Origin: Butyrivibrio sp. LB2008
GTDB lineage: Bacteria > Bacillota > Clostridia > Lachnospirales > Lachnospiraceae
Assembly: GCF_000621565.1 (NCBI RefSeq)
Contig: NZ_JHXZ01000020.1
Coordinates: forward strand, 26,340 to 90,339
Length of the DNA stretch: 64,000 nucleotides
Direction: 5' to 3'
Part shown: piece after piece, positions 1-9,048 of the stretch
Layout: each line of letters begins with the position of its first letter
How positions within the stretch are numbered: the stretch's first letter is position 1
Notes under the pieces: model-generated
Databases searched by the model: none
The model's input: the letters and a program-made list of their open reading frames with translations, nothing else
Told to the model about the DNA's origin: nothing
Made by a program: the position numbers and the translations under genes

Positions 1-937
1 AAAGAGTTGATGATACCTGGCAGATACCACCACCGATACTCTCAACAACAAGACCGTTCAGGTATGAACCGGCCGGATAATATCCATTCTCCTCAGTAAA
101 AGGAGTGATTGTATCAAGAATTGAAAGCTCTTCGCCGGGATCAAGCGTAATTCCGTTAAGGTGAGCGCATCCGTTCTCAACGTTTGCACATCTTGCAGCA
201 CCGGATGTCTTATAACTTGTAGTATATGTTCCAAGAACATCACTCATCTTCTGCAATGCCTCTTCGTTCTTGAAGGCATCAACAGTCCTTACTGCAATCT
301 CAACCTCAGTGTTATCTTCAGCCCATGAATTCTCGATGAAATCTTTAAGGATTTCCTTCGACTCATCTATGTTTACAAGATAACCTTTTATTCCCGTTGC
401 CTGCTCAGATTCGCCCTCTTTCAGAGCTTTCTCTCTGTTTGCTTTTTTGCCTTTTTTATCTTTTTCTTTTTCTTCTGCAAGGTTAATGGTTTCTAAGTCC
501 TTATTGAACTCCGTACTACATTTGCGGATTACAGTTGAAAGCGCCTCATCGTCAATATTGTACTCAATATTGAACTCGCGACTGCTCTGCTCAACGTCCT
601 TGCCTTCCTTGTATCTCTGAACTACATTTCCTTCATGTCCGACGGCATAAGCCTCTTTGACAACATCAGGATTACTCCATGACAACCCCAAATCTGTTCC
701 ATGAACTGTTACTTTTTTTCCATTACCGCCTGTAAGAACTATCTCACCTGTAACAACATTTTCAACTTTGTTTTTTACAGCCTCCTTAGCCTCTGCGACC
801 GTCATTCCAGACGCATCAATGTCCCCGATTTTTACGCCCTTTACGATTGTGTTGTTAGCTGCCGCCGATACCCTAATTGAAGGCGCAGCTGTCAAAGCAA
901 GTACCGAAAGAGCGAGTCCGCAAAAAAATCTCTTCAT
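1..937 (-). CDS. VanW-family exported protein (3' end cut by window edge)
   Basis: The reading frame starts at the ATG at 937 and runs off the left edge (312 codons visible). It opens with a lysine/arginine n-region and a hydrophobic stretch ending in an Ala-rich cleavage site (VSAAA), so it is probably secreted or anchored. The middle part resembles the putative peptidoglycan-binding domain that precedes VanW domains. The last visible residues contain the VanW hallmark GGGICQVSSTL. There is a charged Lys/Glu-rich linker near residues 155-175. VanW-domain proteins are common cell-wall-associated proteins in Clostridia and have no settled biochemical activity; a link to vancomycin resistance should not be assumed. 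Confidence 0.85.
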   Translation of the reverse strand, partial: MKRFFCGLALSVLALTAAPSIRVSAAANNTIVKGVKIGDIDASGMTVAEAKEAVKNKVENVVTGEIVLTGGNGKKVTVHGTDLGLSWSNPDVVKEAYAVGHEGNVVQRYKEGKDVEQSSREFNIEYNIDDEALSTVIRKCSTEFNKDLETINLAEEKEKDKKGKKANREKALKEGESEQATGIKGYLVNIDESKEILKDFIENSWAEDNTEVEIAVRTVDAFKNEEALQKMSDVLGTYTTSYKTSGAARCANVENGCAHLNGITLDPGEELSILDTITPFTEENGYYPAGSYLNGLVVESIGGGICQVSSTL

Positions 938-1038
938 AATACTTCCACTTCCTACTTTCCTTTTGTCCTATACGCGTTATTTTGTGCTAAAATTGTACGT
1001 GAAAAACCATCATGTGTGTTTATGGAAGGTAATTATAG

Positions 1039-1692
1039 ATGAAATTTCCTATTTTAGCAAGTACAATTATTGTCGGCTTTTTTTTTAATATCTCAATGCG
1101 TCGGGTTAGCAGAAAAGAAGAGGCTCGCGAAGCAAGCTTCTGGGAAAAAGAGCGAAAATCCAATAACGTCAGAAAAAAAAGTCTTGAAAACCTCGATTAT
1201 ATCTGCATTCCTGTAAACGTTCTTCCGTTTGGAACTTCCAACGGGGACAAAGAATTGGAAAATTCTGAACAAGAAGTCCTCGCTTTGAAGGATGAGAAGA
1301 TAGTTAATCTAACCGGAATATCCAATACCGATCTAAAACTGGAGTACGGCACAGCCAACATTACACCACTTTCAATCTATGACCAGAACTATACATCCCT
1401 TGTCCGCGGACTGCAGAGATGGGGCAAAGCCCTGTATGACGCGGGCCGATACGAGGACTCGGCAAAGGTTCTTGAATTTGCAGTAAAGACCAGGACAGAT
1501 ATCACTGCTACATACAGACTCCTGATTGACCTGTACAAAACCAAACTGTCACTCAGTGAAAGCGAGATTGAAAAGAAGCTTAATTCATTAATCCCTATTG
1601 CGAATAATCTTAACTCGCTAAGCAGGCTAACAATACTTAAACTTCTTGGCTACGAAAAACCTGTTCCAAAAGAACAAGTCCATCAGCACTAA
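1039..1692 (+). CDS. Hypothetical membrane-anchored protein with TPR-like C-terminal half
   Basis: This gene encodes 217 aa and diverges from the VanW gene. Residues 1-20 form a short hydrophobic anchor followed by a basic, charged segment, so the protein is probably tethered to the membrane by its N terminus. Residues about 125-215 are helical and contain a pattern typical of tetratricopeptide-like repeats (WGKALYDAGRYEDSAKVLEF). A weak purine-rich site (GGAAGG) precedes the ATG. I do not recognise a specific family. The TPR-like region suggests a scaffold or protein-interaction role; this is inference only. Confidence 0.65.
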   Translation: MKFPILASTIIVGFFFNISMRRVSRKEEAREASFWEKERKSNNVRKKSLENLDYICIPVNVLPFGTSNGDKELENSEQEVLALKDEKIVNLTGISNTDLKLEYGTANITPLSIYDQNYTSLVRGLQRWGKALYDAGRYEDSAKVLEFAVKTRTDITATYRLLIDLYKTKLSLSESEIEKKLNSLIPIANNLNSLSRLTILKLLGYEKPVPKEQVHQH

Positions 1693-1733
1693 ATATATGC
1701 AGATTGACCATTTATTTTTTGACTCGTTTTACA

Positions 1734-1845
1734 TCCTATATTAATAGGAAGAAACTCATTCAGTTTTTTATAAAAATGCTTTATTTTAGTTCTAAAAATT
1801 TAATTTTAGCTCAATAAAACTTAATATCCTCCTATTAATATAGGA
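1734..1845. repeat. Pair of 16-bp inverted, dyad-like repeats (1734-1749 and 1830-1845)
   Basis: TCCTATATTAATAGGA at 1734-1749 is the exact reverse complement of TCCTATTAATATAGGA at 1830-1845. Both copies are also followed on the plus strand by similar text (AGAAACTCA and AGATTCTCA). They can therefore also be read as direct repeats with a flipped AT core. The 80 bp between them is AT-rich and non-coding. They could be protein-binding sites or the scar of a small element. Confidence 0.5.
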
Positions 1846-1860
1846 AGATTCTCACGTCAA

Positions 1861-1908
1861 AAAAGCACCATTTCAGATTTATACAGTCAAACCTGAAATG
1901 ATGCTTTT
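1861..1908. terminator. Bidirectional terminator hairpin
   Basis: AAAAGCACCATTTCAG and CTGAAATGATGCTTTT form a 16-bp stem with one mismatch. A-rich and T-rich tails lie on either side. It sits between the convergent genes ending at 1692 (+) and 1952 (-) and can serve both. Confidence 0.75.
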
Positions 1909-1951
1909 CTATATGGTGTTTTTCTCGAAATAACGTTAATCTATATTTCGA

Positions 1952-3100
1952 TTAATTTTTAGCTGCCTGAAGCAGTTTATCTTTTAACTGATTTTCGATC
2001 TGAGCAAGTTCAACTTCTGCTTCTCGACGTTTTGCTTTTCCTTCTGTCTGAATTTTTAATACCTCATCGAGTGTCGAAATAAGAGATTCATTTGTATGTT
2101 TTAATGTTTCAATATCAACGATTCCTCGTTCAGCTTCCTTCGCACTTTCGATTGTAGCTACCTTAAGAGCATCTGCATTCTTTTTGAGAAGTTTATTCGT
2201 CATATCGTTAACTTCTCTCTCAGCCTTCGCAGCCTGCGTAGAATGCTCTATTCCTATCGCGATTACCATCTGGTTCTTCCAAAGAGGAATAGTATTTACA
2301 ATAGTTGACTGAATCTTCTCAGCCATAACAGTATCTGAACTCTGTACCATCCTGATCTGAGGGCCTGTCTGCATTGCTATTGTTTTAGTAAGCTCAAGAT
2401 CATAGATTTTTTTCTCGAATCTGTCACATAAACTTGCAAAATCCTTTGCCTTCTCAGCATCTTCGGGAAGTCCTGATTCTGCTGCTTTCTTCTGAAGATC
2501 GACAAGAGTTGTGCTTCTCTCTTCTTCAAGTCTCTTTTTTCCGGCAAGGATGTACATAGAAAGCTCTTTATAATAATTGAGATTGAGCTCGTACATTCTG
2601 TCGAGAATCTCAACATCCTTCATAAGGGTAACCTGATGTTTCTCAAGTTCATTGCTGATAGTCTGTACGTTTGTCTCGACTTTGCTATACTTAGCTTTCA
2701 TCGCTTCGATCTTATTGGCGCCTCTTTTAAATAATGCTTTAAGTCCCTTCTCATCCTCAGCAATTTCAAAGTCTTTGAGCTGTGTAACAAGGTCGGTGAT
2801 CATATTTCCGACTTCACCCATATCCTTGGTCTTTACATTATCAAGTGCCTTCTCAGAAAAATCTGCCAGTTTCTTCTGTGTTCCGACACCGTAATTCATA
2901 ATTCCCGATGAATTAGAAATATCTATCTGCTTACTGAATTCTTCAACCTGCTTAAGTTCTTCTGCAGAAAGCTGTGCCTCCATAGCAATGTTACCGTTAT
3001 CCTTGGTCTCTGCCTTAGGTGCTTCCTGAACCGCCTCTTCCACCCCAAATGACAATGTTGGTGCAGCAGGTGCTGCATCGAAATTAAATTCCTCGCTCAT
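1952..3100 (-). CDS. telA: Toxic anion resistance protein TelA family
   Basis: The product is 382 aa. It has an acidic N-terminal tail (residues 1-40) followed by an almost wholly alpha-helical, coiled-coil-rich body typical of the TelA family (YceH in Bacillus). The family was named for tellurite resistance but is widely found paired with XpaC. That pairing holds here: the XpaC-like gene ends 23 bp upstream on the same strand, so the two are almost certainly one operon. Start at 3100 is supported by AAGGAGG a few bases upstream. The protein is probably cytoplasmic or peripheral at the membrane through its partner. Its true role in cells (stress or envelope response) is unsettled. Confidence 0.88.
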   Translation of the reverse strand: MSEEFNFDAAPAAPTLSFGVEEAVQEAPKAETKDNGNIAMEAQLSAEELKQVEEFSKQIDISNSSGIMNYGVGTQKKLADFSEKALDNVKTKDMGEVGNMITDLVTQLKDFEIAEDEKGLKALFKRGANKIEAMKAKYSKVETNVQTISNELEKHQVTLMKDVEILDRMYELNLNYYKELSMYILAGKKRLEEERSTTLVDLQKKAAESGLPEDAEKAKDFASLCDRFEKKIYDLELTKTIAMQTGPQIRMVQSSDTVMAEKIQSTIVNTIPLWKNQMVIAIGIEHSTQAAKAEREVNDMTNKLLKKNADALKVATIESAKEAERGIVDIETLKHTNESLISTLDEVLKIQTEGKAKRREAEVELAQIENQLKDKLLQAAKN

Positions 3101-3123
3101 AAATCCTCCTTAAATACCTTATC

Positions 3124-4329
3124 TTACTCTTTCATCTGCATGGCAACACCGCTCTCAGTAAGGCCGTCCTGTGCCATCATTGTTTTCATAACAGAAATAT
3201 CCGAAGATATATCCCAGGCCATTTCCTGGAACATACTGTCAAGAAGCTTCTCGAACGCCATATTTATGGTATCCATAGCCTGACTTATTTCCGCTTTGGT
3301 CTGAACTATATTTTCTCCCGCCTCGGGCTGCTTTTCAAGTTCTACATACGCAGCCAGCAGCTTCCTTGTAGTGGGAAGGTAATAGTTCATAAGTTTGTGT
3401 AACTCTCCCGCGCTCTGATTGTCTTTTTTAACCTGTGAAAAGATCTTATTCATAATCTCTTCCAAGCGATAAAGCTTATTAGACATCTCTTCCGTATCCG
3501 GAATAGCATCATTTATTTTCCTTACAAACTTAATATAATCGTCGCCTTCGGTAAGAATACTCTGAACCTCTGAAGATACGCCCTGAAGTTCTGCCTTCTT
3601 CTCCGCATCTTTTTGAAGTTCTCTTTTTTCTCTTTCAAGCTTATCCTTCTCGGCGCCGATATAGAGACTATACGCATTATCCGTGATCATAAGAGTTTTC
3701 TCGTCAGAATCAAATCTTGCTCTGGGAAGATACTCTGCTTTGATCATTTCCTTGAGATCTTTCAAAACCTGCTTATCAGATTTAAAGCATCTTGAAGCCA
3801 GCTTACTCACTTCAACATACTCGGCATTTCCAACCATTTGACCGTACTCATAAAAAGCCTTGGTAAGATTGAGCTTTTTGACACCTCTGAAAATCTGATA
3901 AGCGCAGAAAGCAAATGCCAATAAAGGAATCACAGCTCCCACAAACGATCCCGAAGCAAGAAGCGCAACCAATGCCGACGGCATCAGGATAACTGATCCC
4001 AGACTTCCAAAAATTATCGCTCCTGCGCCGTTATGCCTTGGAACCTTTCTCATAAAAAAAGGATAAGGCCTGTATGGTCTGGCATTTGATCCGGGCGTAT
4101 ATACCGGTCTCTGATTGTAGTTGTAAGTATTCTGCGGCCTGTTAGGCGTATTCTGCCTTCCGCTTGAATATGTTGTCTTTCGCTCTATCGATGTAACTGT
4201 GGCTGCTTTAACTTTTTGGGAAATATCTGAAGCAAGCTTGCTGTAATCATTCTTTTCAATCGCTATCGAGACTTCGCGCAAAATTTCTTTGCCCATGTCC
4301 GCCAGCTCATCGGGTAAATTCTTTGCCAT
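3124..4329 (-). CDS. XpaC-like (5-bromo-4-chloroindolyl phosphate hydrolysis) membrane protein
   Basis: The protein is 401 aa from the ATG at 4329, which follows GGAGG by 6-7 bases. An in-frame ATG 33 bp further upstream has no ribosome binding site. The N terminus (about 1-90) is soluble and Tyr/Asn/Pro-rich. Residues about 100-155 hold two closely spaced hydrophobic segments, and the rest is a helical cytoplasmic domain with coiled-coil character. This layout matches the XpaC family. It is first in a two-gene operon with telA. The name comes from an old plate phenotype and does not prove enzyme activity. Confidence 0.82.
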   Translation of the reverse strand: MAKNLPDELADMGKEILREVSIAIEKNDYSKLASDISQKVKAATVTSIERKTTYSSGRQNTPNRPQNTYNYNQRPVYTPGSNARPYRPYPFFMRKVPRHNGAGAIIFGSLGSVILMPSALVALLASGSFVGAVIPLLAFAFCAYQIFRGVKKLNLTKAFYEYGQMVGNAEYVEVSKLASRCFKSDKQVLKDLKEMIKAEYLPRARFDSDEKTLMITDNAYSLYIGAEKDKLEREKRELQKDAEKKAELQGVSSEVQSILTEGDDYIKFVRKINDAIPDTEEMSNKLYRLEEIMNKIFSQVKKDNQSAGELHKLMNYYLPTTRKLLAAYVELEKQPEAGENIVQTKAEISQAMDTINMAFEKLLDSMFQEMAWDISSDISVMKTMMAQDGLTESGVAMQMKE

Positions 4330-4423
4330 CTGATCCTCCATACGCTCTATATTCAACCACAAGCGTACATATAATTTTACAGTATTATATCACAAAAGAC
4401 AATTGATCATAAAATCGTAAAAA

Positions 4424-4451
4424 CGGACCCCCGAAACTTATCGAGAGTCCG
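4424..4451 (-). terminator. Terminator of glycogen phosphorylase gene
   Basis: On the minus strand CGGACTCTCGA pairs (with G-U pairs) with the downstream TCGGGGGTCCG. A TTTTTA tract follows. It lies about 30 bp after the stop codon at 4479. Confidence 0.75.
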
Positions 4452-4478
4452 CATTTAAACTATTTTGACTATTATCCG

Positions 4479-6959
4479 TCATTTAACGGGAAGTTCCACC
4501 TTATCAAGCTTCCAAACTTCGTCAACATATTCCTGAATTGTTCTGTCTGAAGAGAATTTACCACAACATGCCGTATTTAAAAGAGCCATCTTTGCCCAGC
4601 GTTTCTTATCCGCATAAGCCTCTGATATTCTCCTCTGTGCCTCAAGATATGCCTCAAAGTCTTTCAAGATAAAGTACTGGTCTGCCTTAGAAGAATTATT
4701 GGTATTAAGTAGACAGTTATATAGCGGTCTAAAGAGCTCTTTATCCTTTGAAAAAGTTCCGTCAACCAGCATATCAAGGACTTTCTTGACGTTAGGATTG
4801 TTATGATAAATATCCATGGGATTGTATCCGCCGTTTTTCTCGAAATCCATGACTTCCTGCGAAGAAAGTCCGAAAATAAAGGCGTTTTCTTCACCAACTT
4901 CATTTACAATCTCAACGTTAGCGCCATCCATAGTTCCAAGCGTAACTGCACCGTTAAGCATCATCTTCATATTTCCGGTTCCCGAAGCTTCTTTACTTGC
5001 AGTAGAAATCTGCTCAGAAACATCCGCTGCCGCAAAAATAAGTTCAGCATTCGATACCTTATAATCCTCGATAAATACTACTTTAATCTTGCCGCCTATT
5101 GAAGCATCATTGTTGATTACATTAGCCACCGAGTTGATTAACTTAATTGTCAGCTTTGCAGTTAAATAACCTGCCGCAGCCTTCGCTCCGAAGATATATG
5201 TCTTGGGATAAAAGTCCTTATTCGGATGACTCTTGATGTCATGATATTTGTACATTACCTGCAAGATATTAAGGAGCTGTCTCTTATATTCATGAAGTCT
5301 TTTTACCTGGACATCAAATATTGAATTGGGATCAACTTCTATGTTGTTATGTTCAAGAATGTATGCCGCAAGACGCTCTTTATTCTTGTGCTTTATCTCC
5401 ATAAACTCGGCCTGAGCCTTCTTGTCATCCGCATAGCTCTTGAGTTTATCCATCTGCGAAAGATCCGTTATCCAGCCATCCCCGATTTTCTTCGTGATCC
5501 AATCAGCCAAAAGAGGATTTGCATGAAGGAGGAATCTTCTCTGCGTTATCCCATTGGTCTTATTGTTGAATTTCTCAGGCATCATCTCATAGAAATCTTT
5601 AAGTTCTCTCTTTTTAAGGATTTCTGTATGAAGCTGAGCAACACCGTTTACCGAATGTCCTCCGACAATTGCAAGATGCGCCATCTTAACCTGATTATCA
5701 TAGAGGATTGCCATGCTTCTGATCTTGGACTGCACGTCAATTCCGGCAGAATTGGTATACTGTCTCATGATCTGATCCACAAATCTTCTGTTTATCTCAT
5801 CAACAATCTGATATATTCTGGGCAAAAGTCTCTGGAACAAGTCAACCGGCCATTTTTCCAGAGCTTCCGACATTATTGTATGGTTTGTGTAACAGCAGGT
5901 CTTAGTAGTTACTTCCCACGCCTCATCCCAGTTAAGATAATACTCATCCATAAGAAGTCTCATAAGCTCAGCAACCGCAACCGTCGGATGTGTATCGTTA
6001 AGCTGGAATACAGCCTTCGTATAGAACTTCTTTATGTTGTCATGGTCCTTCAAATATCTCTTAAGCGCAGTCTGTACAGATGCAGAGATAAAGAAATACT
6101 GCTGTTTTAATCTAAGCTCTTTTCCCGCAATATGATTGTCATTTGGATAAAGAACTTCACAAAGCTGACTTGCAAGATTCTCCTGCTCTACAGCCTTCTG
6201 ATAATCTCCCTTATCAAATGAATCAAGCTGGAAGCACTGTATAGGCTCAGCATCCCAAATTCTCAGCGTGTTGACCATTCCGTTTCCATAGCCGAGAATA
6301 GGCAGATCATATGGAATCGCCCTGACAACCTGATATCCTTCCTGTTTAAACACCGTCCTGCCACTGTCATCCGTATACATATTTACATAGCCGCCAAACT
6401 TTACTTCCTTGGCATATTCATTTCTTCTAAGTTCAAAAGGATTGCCGTTTTCAAGCCATGCATCCGGCACTTCAACCTGATAACCATCCTTGATTGTCTG
6501 CTTGAACATTCCGTACTTATAGCGTATTCCACAACCATAGGCCATGTATCCAAGTGTTGCCAACGAATCAAGAAAACATGCCGCAAGTCTTCCAAGACCA
6601 CCGTTTCCAAGCGCCGGATCGGGTTCCTGATCCTCTATGACATTTACATCTATTCCAAGCTCGTCCAGAGCCTCTTTTACAGCCTTATACGCCTGAAGAT
6701 TTATGAGGTTGTTTCCAAATGCCCTTCCCATAAGGAATTCCATGGACATATAATAAACAATCTTAGGGTCCTGCTCTGCTGCAGCCTTCTGTGTAGTCAT
6801 CCAATGATCTACAATAGCATCTTTTATAGCATATGCCGAAGCCTGATATATCTCCTGCGGAGTAGCTTCTTCCATTGTTTTTCTGTAAAGCGTCTTAACA
6901 TTGTACAGCACACTGCGTGTAAATAACTCTTTATCGAATGGGAGCTGTTTCTTCTTCAT
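4479..6959 (-). CDS. glgP: Glycogen/starch/alpha-glucan phosphorylase
   Basis: The enzyme is 826 aa. It releases glucose-1-phosphate from alpha-1,4-glucans using phosphate and pyridoxal phosphate in the cytoplasm. The family hallmark around the PLP lysine is intact (GTGNMKMMLNGA, K665), as are the N-terminal GNGGLGRLAACFLDS motif and the KRLHEYKRQLLN motif. Length is normal for the family. The start at 6959 follows GAGGAGGG by about 6 bases; the frame extends 22 codons upstream but without a ribosome binding site. It stands alone, with terminators on both sides. Glycogen storage is usual in rumen and gut Lachnospiraceae. Confidence 0.97.
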   Translation of the reverse strand: MKKKQLPFDKELFTRSVLYNVKTLYRKTMEEATPQEIYQASAYAIKDAIVDHWMTTQKAAAEQDPKIVYYMSMEFLMGRAFGNNLINLQAYKAVKEALDELGIDVNVIEDQEPDPALGNGGLGRLAACFLDSLATLGYMAYGCGIRYKYGMFKQTIKDGYQVEVPDAWLENGNPFELRRNEYAKEVKFGGYVNMYTDDSGRTVFKQEGYQVVRAIPYDLPILGYGNGMVNTLRIWDAEPIQCFQLDSFDKGDYQKAVEQENLASQLCEVLYPNDNHIAGKELRLKQQYFFISASVQTALKRYLKDHDNIKKFYTKAVFQLNDTHPTVAVAELMRLLMDEYYLNWDEAWEVTTKTCCYTNHTIMSEALEKWPVDLFQRLLPRIYQIVDEINRRFVDQIMRQYTNSAGIDVQSKIRSMAILYDNQVKMAHLAIVGGHSVNGVAQLHTEILKKRELKDFYEMMPEKFNNKTNGITQRRFLLHANPLLADWITKKIGDGWITDLSQMDKLKSYADDKKAQAEFMEIKHKNKERLAAYILEHNNIEVDPNSIFDVQVKRLHEYKRQLLNILQVMYKYHDIKSHPNKDFYPKTYIFGAKAAAGYLTAKLTIKLINSVANVINNDASIGGKIKVVFIEDYKVSNAELIFAAADVSEQISTASKEASGTGNMKMMLNGAVTLGTMDGANVEIVNEVGEENAFIFGLSSQEVMDFEKNGGYNPMDIYHNNPNVKKVLDMLVDGTFSKDKELFRPLYNCLLNTNNSSKADQYFILKDFEAYLEAQRRISEAYADKKRWAKMALLNTACCGKFSSDRTIQEYVDEVWKLDKVELPVK

Positions 6960-7002
6960 AATGACCCTCCTCATAAAGAAAACTTTGCCATAAGAACAAA
7001 GT

Positions 7003-7026
7003 ATTGAATAGAATTTTCTATTCAAT
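7003..7026. repeat. Perfect 9-bp inverted repeat upstream of glgP
   Basis: ATTGAATAG at 7003-7011 and CTATTCAAT at 7018-7026 are separated by 6 bp. The repeat lies between the flagellin terminator and the glgP start. It could be an operator for glgP or an accessory hairpin of the terminator. Confidence 0.45.
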
Positions 7027-7028
7027 AA

Positions 7029-7070
7029 AAAAGTGTACTCTTTGATTTTACCGCAAAAGAGTACACTTTT
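7029..7070 (-). terminator. Terminator of the flagellin operon
   Basis: A perfect 15-bp stem (AAAAGTGTACTCTTT / AAAGAGTACACTTTT) with a 12-base loop is followed on the minus strand by a T tract. It lies about 40 bp after the stop codon at 7112. Confidence 0.85.
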
Positions 7071-7111
7071 CTATAATATTTAGTAAAATTATCCGTTATA
7101 CAGCCCTTCTG

Positions 7112-9025
7112 TTACTGTAATAATGACAAAACTCCCTGATTGGTCTGATTTGCCTGAGCAAGCATAGCCTGTCCCGCCTGTGCGAGTATATTGTTATTTG
7201 AATATCTGACCATTTCTTCAGCCATATCCGTATCACGAATCTGTGATTCCGATGCTGTTGTGTTCTCAACCACATTGTCCAGATTCCTGATCGTATGCTC
7301 CAGTCTGTTCTGCATTGCACCATAATAGGAACGCATTGCGCTTACACTTGACAACGCCCCTTTGAACTGAGAGATTGCTTCAAGAGAATCCTGAGCGGTT
7401 CGTGTATTCGTCTCCTCTATTCCAAGTGCAGATGCAGACAGGGCAAATCGCTTTATACCTATCCTGTTATCATCAGTTGCATCTGCTCCAACCTGAAGAT
7501 AGAGAATAGTTTTATCTATTTCCTCACTTTCATCAGAAGCCGTGGCATCAATATTTTTAACATACATAGCCTGCTTTGAAGTAACCGTCGTTCCCATAAC
7601 ACTCGATGAACTTAAGCTTGAGGCAATTAATGATCCTGCACCAAACAATTCTCCGCTTCCGGGGTTACACGCATTTGCAAGTTTAAGCACAAACCCCGCC
7701 GCATCAACTCCGCCGGTGTTAACTTCGCTTATAACATCGCTCAACTGCTTTCCGCTTCCCTGTATCACAGAATTTATCACGCCTTCAAACGATTTAACAT
7801 TTGCAGATCCATTCTTATAATTCTGCTCATTTGCCATCAGAGCGTTAAATATCTTATCTGCTCCGTTTATGAGGCTTCCCTGACTTACATCAGTCTGACC
7901 ACTTGCCAACTGACAAAGATATGCACACGCAAGATATCCGTGTCCATATGGTCTGTCTTCCACAGTCATACCTTTCTGTGGGGTAAGCTGCATTCTGCCA
8001 TTAACATGAAAAGTTCCGTTCTTGAGATAACTTCTCACCGCAGCAAGTTTATCGGCATCTTCTGAAGAGCTTTTTACAATATCAGCAATATAGTTATTCC
8101 AACCTGTTGTAAATCCGCCACCGACAAGTTGTGCCGTGCCTTCTTTGAACCACTTTGGCAAATTTCCTTTATTATCATCTGAAGGATCGCCGGAAGTATA
8201 CATTCCCTCGGGAAGCAGTATATCCATAACACCATGCATAAGTTCATGTGCAATTGTAGACTCAAGCTCCTGTTGCTGCTTCGCAGTAAGATTTACGGAA
8301 CTAAAGTCGGCCGCATCAACTTTCATCAACAATTGTCCCGCTACATATTCATCGTATCCGGGATTGTTAGAATAGAAAGACGACTGCATGTATGCAAGAG
8401 TATTTGAAGGACCGTCTATATTTGAAATATCAAGCTTCATGCCATAGGCATCCTCTACAGTCGAATTTGCCGCAAGCTCGCTGAGCTTCCCTCCAAGAGA
8501 ACCGGACAATTTACTTACAATCTGACTGACTGCTGTCGGAATGTACTCGTTTGCTATCTTAGCTGCGAGCGTTTTCTGCGCAGCACTCATTTCTGTCGCG
8601 GAAGATCCGTTTGACGGAAAAATCTGTATCTCATTAAAGGTTGTCTTTCCCGCTACTGCATTAATCTCTTCTTTGAGCTTGGTAATCTCAGCATTTATAT
8701 ATTCACGGTCGGTGTCTGTGAGGGTTCCGTTTGCAGCCTTCACCGCAAGCTGGCTTCCTCTTTGCAGCATTTCATGAACTTCATTAAGCGCACCGTCAGC
8801 TATCTGGACAAAAGATATTCCATCCTGTGCATTAGCAGACGCCTGAGTAAGGCCGCGGATCTGACGTCTCATCTTTTCAGATATCGCAAGACCTGCCGCG
8901 TCATCCGCCGCTCTGTTTATCCTATATCCCGAAGACAGCTTCTCTGAAGACTTTGCCTGAACATTGGTTGTTAATCCAAGCTGTCTGTTCGAGTTCATTG
9001 CTGTTATATTATGCTGTACTACCAC
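7112..9025 (-). CDS. Flagellin with inserted zinc metalloprotease domain (flagellinolysin-like)
   Basis: The protein is 637 aa, much longer than its 460-aa neighbour. Residues 1-140 are the conserved flagellin D0/D1 N terminus (MVVQHNITAMNSNRQLG) and about 545-637 are the matching C terminus (NILAQAGQAMLAQANQ). The surface-exposed middle carries HELMH at residues 260-264 and a downstream WFKEGTAQLV with E295. That is the HExxH...E zinc-ligand pattern of a gluzincin peptidase. Proteolytic flagellins with such an insert in the hypervariable region are an established family, so this filament subunit probably cleaves extracellular protein. The start is GTG, and the purine-rich site (GGAAGGG) is rather far from it, so translation may be weaker than for the upstream flagellin. 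The gap between the two genes is 23 bp, and one operon is likely. Confidence 0.9.
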   Translation of the reverse strand: MVVQHNITAMNSNRQLGLTTNVQAKSSEKLSSGYRINRAADDAAGLAISEKMRRQIRGLTQASANAQDGISFVQIADGALNEVHEMLQRGSQLAVKAANGTLTDTDREYINAEITKLKEEINAVAGKTTFNEIQIFPSNGSSATEMSAAQKTLAAKIANEYIPTAVSQIVSKLSGSLGGKLSELAANSTVEDAYGMKLDISNIDGPSNTLAYMQSSFYSNNPGYDEYVAGQLLMKVDAADFSSVNLTAKQQQELESTIAHELMHGVMDILLPEGMYTSGDPSDDNKGNLPKWFKEGTAQLVGGGFTTGWNNYIADIVKSSSEDADKLAAVRSYLKNGTFHVNGRMQLTPQKGMTVEDRPYGHGYLACAYLCQLASGQTDVSQGSLINGADKIFNALMANEQNYKNGSANVKSFEGVINSVIQGSGKQLSDVISEVNTGGVDAAGFVLKLANACNPGSGELFGAGSLIASSLSSSSVMGTTVTSKQAMYVKNIDATASDESEEIDKTILYLQVGADATDDNRIGIKRFALSASALGIEETNTRTAQDSLEAISQFKGALSSVSAMRSYYGAMQNRLEHTIRNLDNVVENTTASESQIRDTDMAEEMVRYSNNNILAQAGQAMLAQANQTNQGVLSLLQ

Positions 9026-9048
9026 GCTCTTTTACGTCCCTTCCATTT

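Noticed and set aside
1..937. Vancomycin resistance determinant
   Set aside because: VanW-domain proteins are common in Clostridia outside any resistance cluster, and no van genes are nearby.
5349..6110. 253-codon open frame antisense to glycogen phosphorylase
   Set aside because: It lies wholly inside a well-conserved gene on the other strand, with no ribosome binding site and improbable protein composition.
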